A stretch of 64,000 bases of DNA from Pararheinheimera marina. Its GTDB lineage: Bacteria; Pseudomonadota; Gammaproteobacteria; Enterobacterales; Alteromonadaceae. The translations under genes were made by a program, and so were the position numbers. The DNA lies in NCBI RefSeq assembly GCF_042654345.1, contig NZ_JBHSGB010000001.1, forward strand, positions 248,001-312,000, given 5' to 3'. Below, one piece after another: positions 7,700 to 16,794 of this stretch (position 1 is its first letter; every line of letters begins with the position of its first letter). The notes beneath the pieces are model-generated. The model ran no database searches and was not told where the DNA came from. It worked only from the letters and a program-made list of their open reading frames with translations.

Positions 7700-8581
7700 T
7701 CAGAGCACATAGACAAACACAAAGAGGCAAAGCCAGACCACATCCACAAAGTGCCAGTACCAGGCCGCCGCCTGAAAGGCAAAATGCTTGTGGGCGCTAA
7801 AGTGATTTTTCAGCAAAATGCGCAGGAAAATCACGGTGAGAAACATAGCGCCCAGAGTCACATGCAAACCATGAAAACCAGTCAACAGGAAGAAGGTATT
7901 GCCGTAGACCCCGGAATCCAGTTTCAACCCTAAATCACGGTACGCATGAATGTATTCATAGACCTGAAAGCAGAGGAATAAGAACCCAAGTGCGATGGTC
8001 AGAAACAGCATCAGTTTCAGCTGACCCCGTTTATCTTTTTCCATCGCAATATGAGCAAACTGCAAGGTGACTGACGACGTCAGCAGGATCAGGGTGTTGT
8101 ACAGCGGAATACCCTGCCAGGGCATCGCCTGGGTCTGGGTACCATCCGGGGTAGTCAACAAAGGCCAGACCGCTTCAAACGCCGGCCATAACACTGCAGC
8201 CGTCATCGCGTTGTTGCTGGCGCCGTCCAGCCAGGGCACCGCAATCAGGCGGGCGTAAAACAAAGCGCCAAAAAAGGCTCCGAAAAACATCACTTCAGAA
8301 AAAATAAACCAGCTCATGCCCTGGCGGAAGGATCTGTCCATTTGCGCGCTGTACAGGTTGTGCATGGATTCGTCGATCACATTACGAAACCAACCCACCA
8401 GCATAAACAGCAGTATCACCACGCCAGCCACAATGGAGTAGCCGCCATAACCCGGCTGATCCTTGGTCACTTCGTTGACAAAATGCCCGGCACCAAAGGC
8501 AATTAAAAACAGCGCTACAGCGCCTACTATGGGCCAGGGCGATTGCTCCGGCACATAATAATGTTGATGTTGTTCACTCAT
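7700..8581 (-). CDS. coxC: Cytochrome c oxidase subunit III
   Basis: 293 residues with seven membrane segments. Family landmarks are SEVMFFGAFFGALFYAR, GFHGLHVTLGA and the C-terminal WYWHFVDVVWLCLFVFVYV. The start is ATG 8581, which begins inside the last codons of ctaG (8-nt overlap); the frame extends further upstream only by running through ctaG. Subunit III stabilises the catalytic core and its proton/oxygen access. The histidine- and tyrosine-rich N-terminus (SEQHQHYYVPEQSPWP) is usual for the family. Confidence 0.97.
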   Translation of the reverse strand: MSEQHQHYYVPEQSPWPIVGAVALFLIAFGAGHFVNEVTKDQPGYGGYSIVAGVVILLFMLVGWFRNVIDESMHNLYSAQMDRSFRQGMSWFIFSEVMFFGAFFGALFYARLIAVPWLDGASNNAMTAAVLWPAFEAVWPLLTTPDGTQTQAMPWQGIPLYNTLILLTSSVTLQFAHIAMEKDKRGQLKLMLFLTIALGFLFLCFQVYEYIHAYRDLGLKLDSGVYGNTFFLLTGFHGLHVTLGAMFLTVIFLRILLKNHFSAHKHFAFQAAAWYWHFVDVVWLCLFVFVYVL

Positions 8582-9140
8582 AGTTATCCCCTGTAACAGT
8601 TCCCGCCGGGGCAGTCGTTTCAGCACCCTGCACCTGATACAAGGTGTAGGACAAGGTAATAGTGCTGAACTGGCTGGGAAGAGCGGGATCGACATAAAAC
8701 TGCAGCGGCATCAGCATTTCCTGGCCTGCCGCCAACGCTTGTTGATTAAAACAAAAGCACTCAATTTTATTAAAGTACAACGCCGCCTGACCCGGTGACA
8801 CTGACGGTACGGCCTGCGCCACCATAGGCAAAGCGGTTTCATTTCTGGCCAGATAATTCACTTGGTGAATTTCACCCGGATGCACCCGTAACCTGGTGAC
8901 CACAGGCTCAAATACCCAAGGCATGTTTTTATTTGGCCGGGCAATAAACTCCACCAACACTTCGCGTTGGCTGTCCACCACAGCAGCCTCGGCGCTGGCT
9001 GCTTCAGTGGATGTTTTACCGTTTAAACCGGTAATGTCGCAAAACACGTCGTACAGAGGCACCAGCGCATAACCAAAACCAAACATAGCCAATGCCGCTA
9101 TGCTCAGTTTGACTGTCAGGCGTTGATGAGCAAGTGCCAT
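8574..9140 (-). CDS. ctaG: Cytochrome c oxidase assembly protein CtaG/Cox11
   Basis: 188 residues: one N-terminal membrane anchor (about 11-29) followed by YDVFCDITGLNG with C34, then an immunoglobulin-like domain with the copper-binding pair C128/C130 (KIECFCFNQQ). Cox11 inserts copper into the CuB site of subunit I from the periplasmic side. GGAGG precedes the ATG. It lies between coxA and coxC and overlaps coxC by 8 nt. Confidence 0.97.
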   Translation of the reverse strand: MALAHQRLTVKLSIAALAMFGFGYALVPLYDVFCDITGLNGKTSTEAASAEAAVVDSQREVLVEFIARPNKNMPWVFEPVVTRLRVHPGEIHQVNYLARNETALPMVAQAVPSVSPGQAALYFNKIECFCFNQQALAAGQEMLMPLQFYVDPALPSQFSTITLSYTLYQVQGAETTAPAGTVTGDNYE

Positions 9141-9150
9141 AAAACCTCCG

Positions 9151-10746
9151 TTACTTCACGTCTGGAGGCGTGGTAAAGCTGTGATAAGGCGCCGGAGATG
9201 GTAAGGTCCACTCCAACCCTTCAGCACCTTCCCACACCTGATCCGTTGCTTTTTTCCCACCCTGAATACACTTCACCACCACAGCCACAAACAGCAATTG
9301 CGACAGGCCGAAGGCAAAACCACCAATGCTGATAAAGGCGTTAAAGTCAGCAAACTGCAGCGCGTAATCCGGGATCCGCCGTGGCATGCCAGCCAGGCCT
9401 ACAAAGTGCATAGGGAAAAACAACATGTTCACCGAGATGAGCGAACACCAGAAATGCCATTGGCCGAGGCTCTCGTCGTACATATGCCCCGTCCACTTCG
9501 GCAACCAGTAATAAGCCGCCGCCATAATGGAGAAGATAGCCCCCGTTACCAGCACATAGTGGAAGTGCGCCACCACAAAATAGGTGTCGTGGTATTGAAA
9601 GTCAGCCGGGGTGATGGCCAGCATCAGTCCGGAAAAGCCGCCAATGGTAAACAACACGATGAACGCCAATGCAAACATCATCGGCACTTCGAAGGTCATG
9701 GCGCCGCGCCACATGGTGGCCACCCAGTTAAAGACTTTCACCCCGGTCGGCACCGCAATCAACATGGTGCAGTACATAAAAAACAGCTCGGCAAAGACCG
9801 GCATGCCGGTGGTGAACATATGGTGAGCCCACACCAGAAACGACAGCAGCGCAATGCTGGCGGTGGCGTACACCATAGAGGCATAACCAAACAAGGGTTT
9901 ACGGGCAAAGGTCGGCACTATGGCGGATACAATACCAAAGGCCGGCAGGATCATGATGTACACCTCGGGGTGACCGAAAAACCAGAAAATATGCTGGAAC
10001 AACACAGGGTCGCCACCACCTGCCGCTTCAAAGAAACTGGTGCCAAAGTATTTGTCGGTCAGCACCATGGTGACGGCACCGGCCAGCACCGGCATCACCG
10101 CAATCAGCAAAAAGGCGGTAATAAACCAGGTCCAGACAAACAACGGCATTTTCATATAGGTCATGCCTGGTGCACGCAGGTTCATAATGGTCACAATCAC
10201 ATTGATGGCGCCCATAATGGACGAAATACCCATAATATGAACTGAGAACACAAACAAAGCCGTACTGTCACTGCTATAGGTGGTGGAAAGCGGCGCGTAA
10301 AAAGTCCAGCCAAATGCAGGCCCGCCACCTTCCATAAAGAGTGACAGCAGCAAAATGCTGAACGCAAACGGCAGGATCCAGAAGCTCCAGTTGTTCATGC
10401 GGGGTAACGCCATGTCCGGCGCGCCAATCATCATAGGCACCAGCCAGTTGGCTAAACCGGTAAAGGCAGGCATCACAGCGCCAAACACCATAATCAGGCC
10501 GTGCACTGTGGTCATCTGGTTAAAAAAATCCGGCTGGACAATTTGCAGGCCAGGCTGAAACAGCTCGGCCCGGATCACCATCGCCATAGCACCGCCAATA
10601 AAAAACATCAGCAATGCAAACAGCAAGTACAAAGTGCCAATGTCTTTATGGTTGGTGGTATAAAACCAGCGTTTCAGGCCTTTGGCCGGGCCATGATGGT
10701 GATGCTCAGCATGAGCATCATGATGGTCTGTTGTCACTGTACTCAT
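9151..10746 (-). CDS. coxA: Cytochrome c oxidase subunit I (heme a / heme a3-CuB)
   Basis: 531 residues with twelve membrane segments. Diagnostic pieces are WFYTTNHKDIGTLY, TVHGLIMVFGAVMPAF (heme a ligand His), FFGHPEVYIMILPAFG (CuB His with the cross-linked Tyr), and VVAHFHYVLVTGAIFS (heme a3 and heme a ligands). These mark an A-type heme-copper oxidase that reduces oxygen and pumps protons. The His-rich N-terminal tail is unremarkable in this family. A strong AGGGGG site precedes ATG 10746, and coxB ends 9 nt upstream. Confidence 0.98.
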   Translation of the reverse strand: MSTVTTDHHDAHAEHHHHGPAKGLKRWFYTTNHKDIGTLYLLFALLMFFIGGAMAMVIRAELFQPGLQIVQPDFFNQMTTVHGLIMVFGAVMPAFTGLANWLVPMMIGAPDMALPRMNNWSFWILPFAFSILLLSLFMEGGGPAFGWTFYAPLSTTYSSDSTALFVFSVHIMGISSIMGAINVIVTIMNLRAPGMTYMKMPLFVWTWFITAFLLIAVMPVLAGAVTMVLTDKYFGTSFFEAAGGGDPVLFQHIFWFFGHPEVYIMILPAFGIVSAIVPTFARKPLFGYASMVYATASIALLSFLVWAHHMFTTGMPVFAELFFMYCTMLIAVPTGVKVFNWVATMWRGAMTFEVPMMFALAFIVLFTIGGFSGLMLAITPADFQYHDTYFVVAHFHYVLVTGAIFSIMAAAYYWLPKWTGHMYDESLGQWHFWCSLISVNMLFFPMHFVGLAGMPRRIPDYALQFADFNAFISIGGFAFGLSQLLFVAVVVKCIQGGKKATDQVWEGAEGLEWTLPSPAPYHSFTTPPDVK

Positions 10747-10755
10747 CAGAGCCCC

Positions 10756-11886
10756 CTACTGTTGTGCTTTGGCAATGTCAGCGGCCTGCACCACATCACC
10801 GGTATTGTTATCCCAGGCATTACGCTCATAGGTAATGACAGCAGCAATTTCCTGCAGACTGAGTTGTTTGGCGAAGGCTTGCATCGCAGTGCCGGTTTTG
10901 CCATGCAACACAATGTCGATATGGCCAGGTAAATCCTCCAGCGCCATTTTGCTGCCTTTAAGTGCCGGGAATACGCCAGGAATGCCAAGACCTGTTGGTT
11001 GGTGACAAGCGGCACAATAGCCGTTATAGGTTTTCTCACCCAAGGCCATCAGCTCTTCTTTGCTCATGGTCATCGCCAGTAGTTTTTGCTCTTCCTCTTT
11101 GGCTTTGGCCTGCACTGCCGCGGTCTCTGCCAGCCAGCTGTCAAAATCCGCCGCTTCCTTTGCAATTACCACCACAGGCATAAAGCCATGGTCCTTACCA
11201 CAGAGTTCAGCGCATTGACCACGATAAATGCCTGCCTGATCCACTTTGGTCCAGGCTTCGTTGATGAATCCGGGGTTGGCGTCTTTTTTCACGGCAAACG
11301 CTGGTACCCACCAAGAGTGGATCACGTCGTCGGAAGTCATCAGGAAACGGACTTTTTTGCCGGTGGGGATCACCAGTGGGCGGTCGACTTCCAGCAGATA
11401 GTTGTCGCCTTTGGCTAATTTGTTCGCAATCTGCTGACGTGGTGTGGCTAACAGGGAGAAAAATTCGACATTCTTATCCATGTACTTGTAGTGCCACTTC
11501 CACTGTGAGCCGGTGACCAGAATGGTTAAATCTGCCTCGGAAGTGTCTTCCATAGCGATCAGGGTTTTGGTGGCAGGTATCGCCATCAACACCAGAATAA
11601 TCACCGGCATAGCCGTCCAGGCCAGTTCAACCTTGGTGCTTTCATGAAATTGAGCCGGCACGGCTCCTCTGGCTTTACGGTGACGCAGAATAGACCAAAA
11701 CATCACCCCAAAAACTGCTATCCCTATAGCACAGCAAATGTAGAAAATAGTCATATGCAGGTCATAGACCTTCTGACTGATCTCCGTCACCCCCTGCGTC
11801 ATATTCAGGGGCATTTCTGTGGACTGCGCACGAAACGCAAGCAACAAGGTTAGCAGCGAACCACTCCAACGACTGGAATTCGCCAC
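10756..11886 (-). CDS. coxB: Cytochrome c oxidase subunit II fused to a C-terminal cytochrome c domain
   Basis: 376 residues from GTG 11886, behind GGAGAAG. A signal peptide and two membrane helices (about 35-60 and 75-95) are followed by a cupredoxin domain with the CuA ligands in CAELCGKDHGFM. About 100 extra residues then carry a heme c motif, CAACH, and a later Met in a c-type fold. The fused cytochrome c makes this a caa3-like enzyme, able to take electrons from a soluble carrier through its own heme. It is the first gene of the minus-strand cox operon; its promoter should lie in 11887-12144. Confidence 0.96.
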   Translation of the reverse strand: MANSSRWSGSLLTLLLAFRAQSTEMPLNMTQGVTEISQKVYDLHMTIFYICCAIGIAVFGVMFWSILRHRKARGAVPAQFHESTKVELAWTAMPVIILVLMAIPATKTLIAMEDTSEADLTILVTGSQWKWHYKYMDKNVEFFSLLATPRQQIANKLAKGDNYLLEVDRPLVIPTGKKVRFLMTSDDVIHSWWVPAFAVKKDANPGFINEAWTKVDQAGIYRGQCAELCGKDHGFMPVVVIAKEAADFDSWLAETAAVQAKAKEEEQKLLAMTMSKEELMALGEKTYNGYCAACHQPTGLGIPGVFPALKGSKMALEDLPGHIDIVLHGKTGTAMQAFAKQLSLQEIAAVITYERNAWDNNTGDVVQAADIAKAQQ

Positions 11887-12144
11887 GTAACTTCTCCTCT
11901 GTCTTTGCCATAGGCATGTTGCAGAAAAGAAGACACTTCACCCTACACTTCGTCTTCGCGATGCAACCGCCATTATTCTTATAATGCCAGCATCAGTTGC
12001 TGAAGCTGGCACACAGATAAAGGAACCTGTGTGGTTTAAGAATTAGACAAGGAAACTGGGGATGTAAACCTGACTGGCTGATAAAACCATCTGGTCGTAC
12101 CAGCCAAAGATAAAAGGCAAGCTATTGAGAAAGGATAACTTTTT
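11887..12144 (-). promoter_or_regulatory. Intergenic region expected to hold the cox operon promoter
   Basis: These 258 nt separate coxB from the lexA stop. No coding frame is convincing. An imperfect inverted repeat lies at 11986-12010: GCCAGC pairs with GCTGGC, and an inner TCAG pairs with CTGA across a one-base mismatch. No T-run follows it on either side, so it looks more like an operator or leader structure than a terminator. I could not identify -35/-10 elements with confidence. Confidence 0.3.
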
Positions 12145-12771
12145 CTAGAAGCCATTGGCCCGGATCACGCCAACGGCAAGGCCTTCAATGGCAAAATGCT
12201 GTTGTGTCAGATCCACTTTAATCACGTTAAAATCGTCATTTTCCGGGTGCAGAAATACGATTTGCCCCTCTCGGCGAAAACGCTTCACTGTTACTTCATC
12301 TTCAACCCTGGCCACCACCACCTGACCCTGACGGGCTTCAGAGGTTTTGTGCACTGCCAGTAAGTCACCATCCATAATGCCGATGTCTTTCATACTCATA
12401 CCCTGCACCCGCAGCAAAAAATCAGCATGAGGCTTAAACAGGCTGGCATCCAGCTGATAACGCTGCTGAATATGTTCAGCGGCAAGAATAGGCTGACCTG
12501 CCGCCACTTTACCTACCAAAGGTAAGCCTGGCTCTTCTTCGGCTTCATTGGCTGCTTCGTCGTCCACCAGACGAATACCACGGGAGGTACCCGGCATCAT
12601 TTCGATAAAGCCTTTTTTTGCCAGTGCTTTCAGATGTTCTTCCGCCGCATTGGCCGACTTAAATCCCAGCTGCGCAGCAATTTCTGCCCGGGTCGGTGGC
12701 ATACCGGTTTCGGCCTGATAGTCTTTCACCAGTTGTAAAATTTCGGCTTGTCGTGGCGTTAATGGGCGCAT
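12145..12771 (-). CDS. lexA: SOS response transcriptional repressor LexA
   Basis: 208 residues: an N-terminal winged helix (MRPLTPRQAEILQLVKDYQ, recognition helix near FKSANAAEEHLKAL) and a C-terminal S24 self-cleavage domain. The cleavage bond is A91-G92 (KVAAGQP); the catalytic pair is S126 (RVQGMSMKD) and K163 (EVTVKRFRR). RecA-stimulated self-cleavage lifts repression of the SOS genes. Two LexA operators lie just upstream, so it controls itself. It is divergent from plsB, the arrangement known from E. coli minus dgkA. Confidence 0.98.
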   Translation of the reverse strand: MRPLTPRQAEILQLVKDYQAETGMPPTRAEIAAQLGFKSANAAEEHLKALAKKGFIEMMPGTSRGIRLVDDEAANEAEEEPGLPLVGKVAAGQPILAAEHIQQRYQLDASLFKPHADFLLRVQGMSMKDIGIMDGDLLAVHKTSEARQGQVVVARVEDEVTVKRFRREGQIVFLHPENDDFNVIKVDLTQQHFAIEGLAVGVIRANGF

Positions 12772-12775
12772 AATG

Positions 12776-12791
12776 CTGAATACCTATACAG
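12776..12791. promoter_or_regulatory. LexA operator (near-consensus SOS box)
   Basis: CTGA-N8-ACAG, one mismatch from CTGT-N8-ACAG. It lies five nt from the lexA start codon and 22 nt, about two helical turns, from the perfect box. E. coli lexA also has two tandem operators. Confidence 0.8.
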
Positions 12792-12797
12792 TGGATA

Positions 12798-12813
12798 CTG
12801 TGAGTATATACAG
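12798..12813. promoter_or_regulatory. LexA operator (perfect SOS box)
   Basis: CTGTGAGTATATACAG matches CTGT-N8-ACAG exactly, with the favoured TA-rich core. It lies 27 nt upstream of the lexA ATG and 91 nt upstream of plsB. It should repress lexA; an effect on divergent plsB is possible but not implied. Confidence 0.92.
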
Positions 12814-12903
12814 CATTTTTGCCAGTGCCAAGCCCAAGCCGGAATTTTGCTGGTCTAACCATTCATGCTATTCTTAGCGCCCTGTGATCCGAGTGGAACC
12901 CCT

Positions 12904-15333
12904 ATGTTAAGACCCGTCCGCTGGCTGGCCAAACTGCTGTACTGGCCGCTGAAACCTCTGGTGCGTTGCAAAATTGTCCCTGACGCCGTCAAAGAAAACC
13001 TTGAGCTGAACCCAAATCAGCCGGTGTTTTACATTACCAGAACGGAGTCGGCCAGCGATCTGGCGACTTTGGTGCGGATCTGTCACAAGCTCGGGCTGCC
13101 TGACCCATTACAACCTGTGCAATTTGGTGCCAGCTGGTTGCCGCGGGTGTTGTTCCTGGAACAACCTCATGTGTTATGGGGAGCCCGCGCAGCAACCACA
13201 GCATTGGAGCAAGGCTTAACCTTATTGCAGACACAGCAGCGCCACCCCGAGCTGCAAGCGCAGTTAGTGCCAGTTTCTGTGTTGTGGGGCCGTGCGCCCG
13301 GTAAAGAAAACAGCATTAAGTCCGTGCTGGGTGAATCCGAATCCCCCAGCTGGCTGGCCAAGCTTTTTATTGTGCTGATTTCTGGCCGCCATACCTTAGT
13401 CCGCTTCAGCCGCCCGGTATCAGTCGGGGAGATGATTGCCCAGACCGAAGTGAATACAGAAACCGCACATAAATTACTGCGGGTGGCGCGGGTGCACTTT
13501 TACCGGCAACGTCTGGCGGCTACAGGCCCGAAACTGCCGGACCGCAGTGCGTTATTTAATGCGTTGCTGGGCTCGGACCGCCTGAAACAAGCCATCGAAG
13601 ATGAAGCTCGCAGTAAGCAGATCCCAGTGTCAGAAGCCCGAGCTGAAGCGTTAAAACTGCTGCAGGAAATCGCGGCTGATTATCGTGAATCCACCTTACG
13701 GCTGGGCGACCGTTTGCTCGGCTGGTTATGGCAACGGCTGTACAACGGCATTGTGATCAATAACAGCAAAGTGCTGACCGAGCTGGTGCAAAAGGGCCAT
13801 GAAATTGTTTATGTGCCCTGCCATCGCAGCCATATGGATTATTTACTGCTCAGTTATGTGATTTACCATCAGGGTCTGGCTCCTCCGCATATTGCCGCCG
13901 GGATCAATCTGAATTTCTGGCCTGTTGGCAGCTTATTCCGTCGCGGCGGTGCCTTTTTTATCCGGCGCAGCTTCAGCGGCAACAAACTCTATTCCGCGGT
14001 GTTCCGTGAATACCTGAGCCAGCTATTCAGCAAAGGCTACCCGGTGAAGTATTACTCCGAAGGTGGCCGCAGTCGCACCGGCCGTTTATTGCAACCGAAA
14101 ACCGGCATGCTGGCGATGACAGTGCAGGCGATGCTGAAAGGCATAGACAGACCCATCAGCCTGGTGCCTGTGTATCTGGGCTATGAACACGTGATGGAAG
14201 TAAATACCTACCTGAAAGAACTGAAAGGCTCAGGCAAAGAAAAAGAATCCATTGGTGGTGTGTTTAGTGCCATCCGCAAGTTACGTGATTACGGTTATGG
14301 CTACGTCAACTTTGGCCAGCCTATTGCGCTCACCCAGTTTATTAACCAGCAGCAACCCGACTGGCGTGACAGCCTGACCGACGATCCGGCTAAACCGGCC
14401 TGGCTGAATCCGCTGGTTGCCAACCTGGCGGATCAGCTGATGCGCCGGGTGAACCAGAGTGCGGCGCTGAACAGCATTAATATGATTGCCACTGTGCTGC
14501 TGGCGACCCGCCAGCATTCGCTGCCGCGTCAGGAACTGGAACGGCAACTGGCGTTTTACCAACAACTGCACCAGCAAGCGCCTTATGCGGCCTTGGTGAC
14601 GAAAGCAGAAGGCACCGCTGAGCAATGGGTTGAGCACGCCCTGAAACTGCAAAAGATCCAGCAACATCATGACAGTTTTGGCCCCATTATTCAGCTGACG
14701 GCCGAACAAGCCATTACCATGAGCTACTACCGCAATAATGTCAGCCATTTATTTGTGGTGCCGGCACTGCTGGCGACTGCCTTATTGCAGCACCATGAAC
14801 TGAGCACTGTTCAGCTGAAAAATATTATTCAGCTGATCCAGCCGCTATTGGCTGACGAACTGTTTTTACAACTGGATACGCTGGACTCGTACCTGCAGCA
14901 ACTACTCGATGCGATGCAAGAAGCCGGGCTGATTGAGCAGCAGCAAGGCCACTACAGCGCTGTGCCGGTGCAACAGGCAGGCCACCGCATGCTGGAATTA
15001 CTGGCCTTTAATGCGCAGGACATTTTGCAGCGGTATGCGGTGGTGTTGAATTTACTGTCGGATACCCCGCTTAGCCGGGAAGAACTGGAACAAAAGAGCC
15101 AGCAAATGGCCAAACGACTAAATACCCTGCATGGCGTCAGCTCGCCCGAGTATCTGGATAAAAACCTGTTTGCCACTTTGGTCAATGCGCTGAAACAAGC
15201 AGGTTATTGTCAGTTAACAGACCAAAACGCCTTAATCGCAGGCAGCAGTGCGCAGCCGGTGCAACAGACAGTCAATGCGCTGTTGCACGCCGAAGTGCTG
15301 CAAACGGTGCTGAGCATTGTGAAAGGCCATTAA
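12904..15333 (+). CDS. plsB: Glycerol-3-phosphate acyltransferase PlsB
   Basis: 809 residues from ATG 12904, close to the 807 of E. coli. The in-frame ATG at 12865 would add 13 unlikely residues; with 12904, the catalytic HX4D is H307-D312 (CHRSHMDYLL), one off from E. coli H306/D311. Other acyltransferase blocks are GGAFFIRRSFSG (about 358), YYSEGGRSRTGRLLQPK and a VPVYLGYE block. It adds the first acyl chain to glycerol-3-phosphate at the inner membrane, opening phospholipid synthesis. The Shine-Dalgarno (GAGTGG) is weak. Confidence 0.97.
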   Translation: MLRPVRWLAKLLYWPLKPLVRCKIVPDAVKENLELNPNQPVFYITRTESASDLATLVRICHKLGLPDPLQPVQFGASWLPRVLFLEQPHVLWGARAATTALEQGLTLLQTQQRHPELQAQLVPVSVLWGRAPGKENSIKSVLGESESPSWLAKLFIVLISGRHTLVRFSRPVSVGEMIAQTEVNTETAHKLLRVARVHFYRQRLAATGPKLPDRSALFNALLGSDRLKQAIEDEARSKQIPVSEARAEALKLLQEIAADYRESTLRLGDRLLGWLWQRLYNGIVINNSKVLTELVQKGHEIVYVPCHRSHMDYLLLSYVIYHQGLAPPHIAAGINLNFWPVGSLFRRGGAFFIRRSFSGNKLYSAVFREYLSQLFSKGYPVKYYSEGGRSRTGRLLQPKTGMLAMTVQAMLKGIDRPISLVPVYLGYEHVMEVNTYLKELKGSGKEKESIGGVFSAIRKLRDYGYGYVNFGQPIALTQFINQQQPDWRDSLTDDPAKPAWLNPLVANLADQLMRRVNQSAALNSINMIATVLLATRQHSLPRQELERQLAFYQQLHQQAPYAALVTKAEGTAEQWVEHALKLQKIQQHHDSFGPIIQLTAEQAITMSYYRNNVSHLFVVPALLATALLQHHELSTVQLKNIIQLIQPLLADELFLQLDTLDSYLQQLLDAMQEAGLIEQQQGHYSAVPVQQAGHRMLELLAFNAQDILQRYAVVLNLLSDTPLSREELEQKSQQMAKRLNTLHGVSSPEYLDKNLFATLVNALKQAGYCQLTDQNALIAGSSAQPVQQTVNALLHAEVLQTVLSIVKGH

Positions 15334-15357
15334 CTGACCAGTAAAGCCGGGGTGGGT

Positions 15358-16239
15358 CTACTGACCGCCCTGGCCTCTGTTTTCGTAGCTGCGGATCACC
15401 CCTTCCTGCATGGTCGACGCCACCAGCTTGCCATCCCTGTTAAAGAACTGACCCCGCACCAAACCTCTGGCGCCTGAAGCACTTGGGCTATCCACCGCAT
15501 ACAGCAGCCAGTCGTCGAAGCGGAAATCATGGTGAAACCACATCGCATGGTCGATGGTCGCCACCTGCATATTCGGCGCCATAAAGGATTTCCCGTGCGG
15601 CTGCAGCGCCGTCGGCAGGAAATTGAAATCTGAGGCATACGCCAGCAGGTACTTGTGCACCCGCAGGTCATTTGGCATCAAGCCGTTGGCTTTAAACCAG
15701 ACATAACGTTTCGAGTCGCTCACCTGAGGCTGGAACGGATTCTGGAAATCGACCGGACGCATCTCAATCGGCTTTTCACAGATAAATTTGCTGCGAATGG
15801 CTTCCGGGATCAAATGGGCATGCTGTTGGTAAAACACCAGGTCGGATTGCAAGTCCTCCGGCGGCGGCACCTGTGGCATGGGGTCCTGATGTTCAAACCC
15901 CTGTTCCTCGCTCTGGAAGGATGCAGTCATATAAAAAATGGCTTTACCAAACTGAATGGCGCTGACCCGGCGGGTGCTGAAGCTTTTACCATCACGGATG
16001 TTTTCCACTTCGTACACTATAGGTTTGCTGGCATCCCCTGGCCGCAGAAAATAAGAGTGAAAGGAATGCACTTTGCGATCCGGGTCTACCGTCTCTTTGG
16101 CCGCGGATAAGGCTTGCCCCATCACCTGACCGCCAAAGACTGCCTTAAAACCAAGGTCCTGACTCTGACCCCGGAATAAGCCCTGTTCAATAGTTTCTAG
16201 TTTTAACAAGGACAATAAATCGGCTAATACCTGACTCAT
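15358..16239 (-). CDS. tesB: Acyl-CoA thioesterase II
   Basis: 293 residues with the double hot-dog fold of TesB. Typical blocks are the N-terminal LFRGQSQDLGFKAVFGGQVMG, VHSFHSYFLRPGD, RDGKSFSTRRV, then IDHAMWFHHDFRFDDWLLY and a C-terminal GLVRGQFFNRDGKLVAS. It hydrolyses medium- and long-chain acyl-CoA to free acid and CoA in the cytosol. It faces plsB end to end with a 24-nt gap and is divergent from the EVE gene. Confidence 0.95.
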   Translation of the reverse strand: MSQVLADLLSLLKLETIEQGLFRGQSQDLGFKAVFGGQVMGQALSAAKETVDPDRKVHSFHSYFLRPGDASKPIVYEVENIRDGKSFSTRRVSAIQFGKAIFYMTASFQSEEQGFEHQDPMPQVPPPEDLQSDLVFYQQHAHLIPEAIRSKFICEKPIEMRPVDFQNPFQPQVSDSKRYVWFKANGLMPNDLRVHKYLLAYASDFNFLPTALQPHGKSFMAPNMQVATIDHAMWFHHDFRFDDWLLYAVDSPSASGARGLVRGQFFNRDGKLVASTMQEGVIRSYENRGQGGQ

Positions 16240-16327
16240 GCGCTACTTCCTCAGTGAACAATCTGTTGTATTCTGCCGACTGAACTGCCACGATTCAACC
16301 CGTTCTGCAGACACAACGGAGGATGCC

Positions 16328-16789
16328 ATGTACTGGCTGTACAAAACTGAACCTGAAGAATGCAGCATTGATGATTTTGCCAGCACCCCTGACAAGGCCA
16401 TCATCTGGGAAGGTGTGCGCAATTATCAGGCGCGCAATTTCCTACGCGCTGCCACTCTGGACGATTTAGTGCTGATTTATCACTCCAGCTGCAAACTGAT
16501 TGGTCTGGCCGGTATTGCCCGTGTAGTAAAAACCGCCTACCCGGATCCATCGCAATTTAACCCAGGCAGCATTTATTTCGACGGCAAATCCAAAACCGAA
16601 CAGCCGCGCTGGTCTGCGGTGGATTTGGTTTTTGTCGAAAAATTTCCGGCCTTGGTGCCGCTAGACAAACTAAAGCGCTCATCTAAGCTAGAACAACTGG
16701 CTCTGGTCCAAAAAGGCAGTCGGCTGTCAGTAATGCCCGTGCAGCCAGACGAATGGCAAGTGATGTTGGCGATGGCCAAGCAGGAGTAG
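16328..16789 (+). CDS. EVE domain-containing protein
   Basis: 153 residues from ATG 16328 (GGAGGA, 4 nt upstream). The frame is open further 5' but without a ribosome site. MYWLYKTEPEECSIDDF, WEGVRNYQARNFLR and YHSSCKLIGLAGIARVV are the hallmarks of the EVE fold, a PUA-like pocket family reported to bind modified bases in DNA or RNA. The bacterial single-domain members next to housekeeping genes have no settled role. The next small gene starts 5 nt downstream, so the two are probably co-transcribed. Confidence 0.9.
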   Translation: MYWLYKTEPEECSIDDFASTPDKAIIWEGVRNYQARNFLRAATLDDLVLIYHSSCKLIGLAGIARVVKTAYPDPSQFNPGSIYFDGKSKTEQPRWSAVDLVFVEKFPALVPLDKLKRSSKLEQLALVQKGSRLSVMPVQPDEWQVMLAMAKQE

Positions 16790-16794
16790 CACCA

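Noticed and set aside
9298..10245. A 315-codon open frame on the + strand
   Set aside because: It is fully antisense to coxA. Its translation is a His/Gln/Gly/Lys-rich product without domain character, typical of the reverse of a membrane-protein gene.
11980..11985. Perfect TATAAT hexamer on the + strand
   Set aside because: No plausible -35 sits 16-18 nt upstream, and no + strand gene follows before the lexA stop region.
12865..12903. Upstream ATG start for PlsB
   Set aside because: With ATG 12904 the HX4D motif and total length match E. coli PlsB; the extra 13 residues do not.
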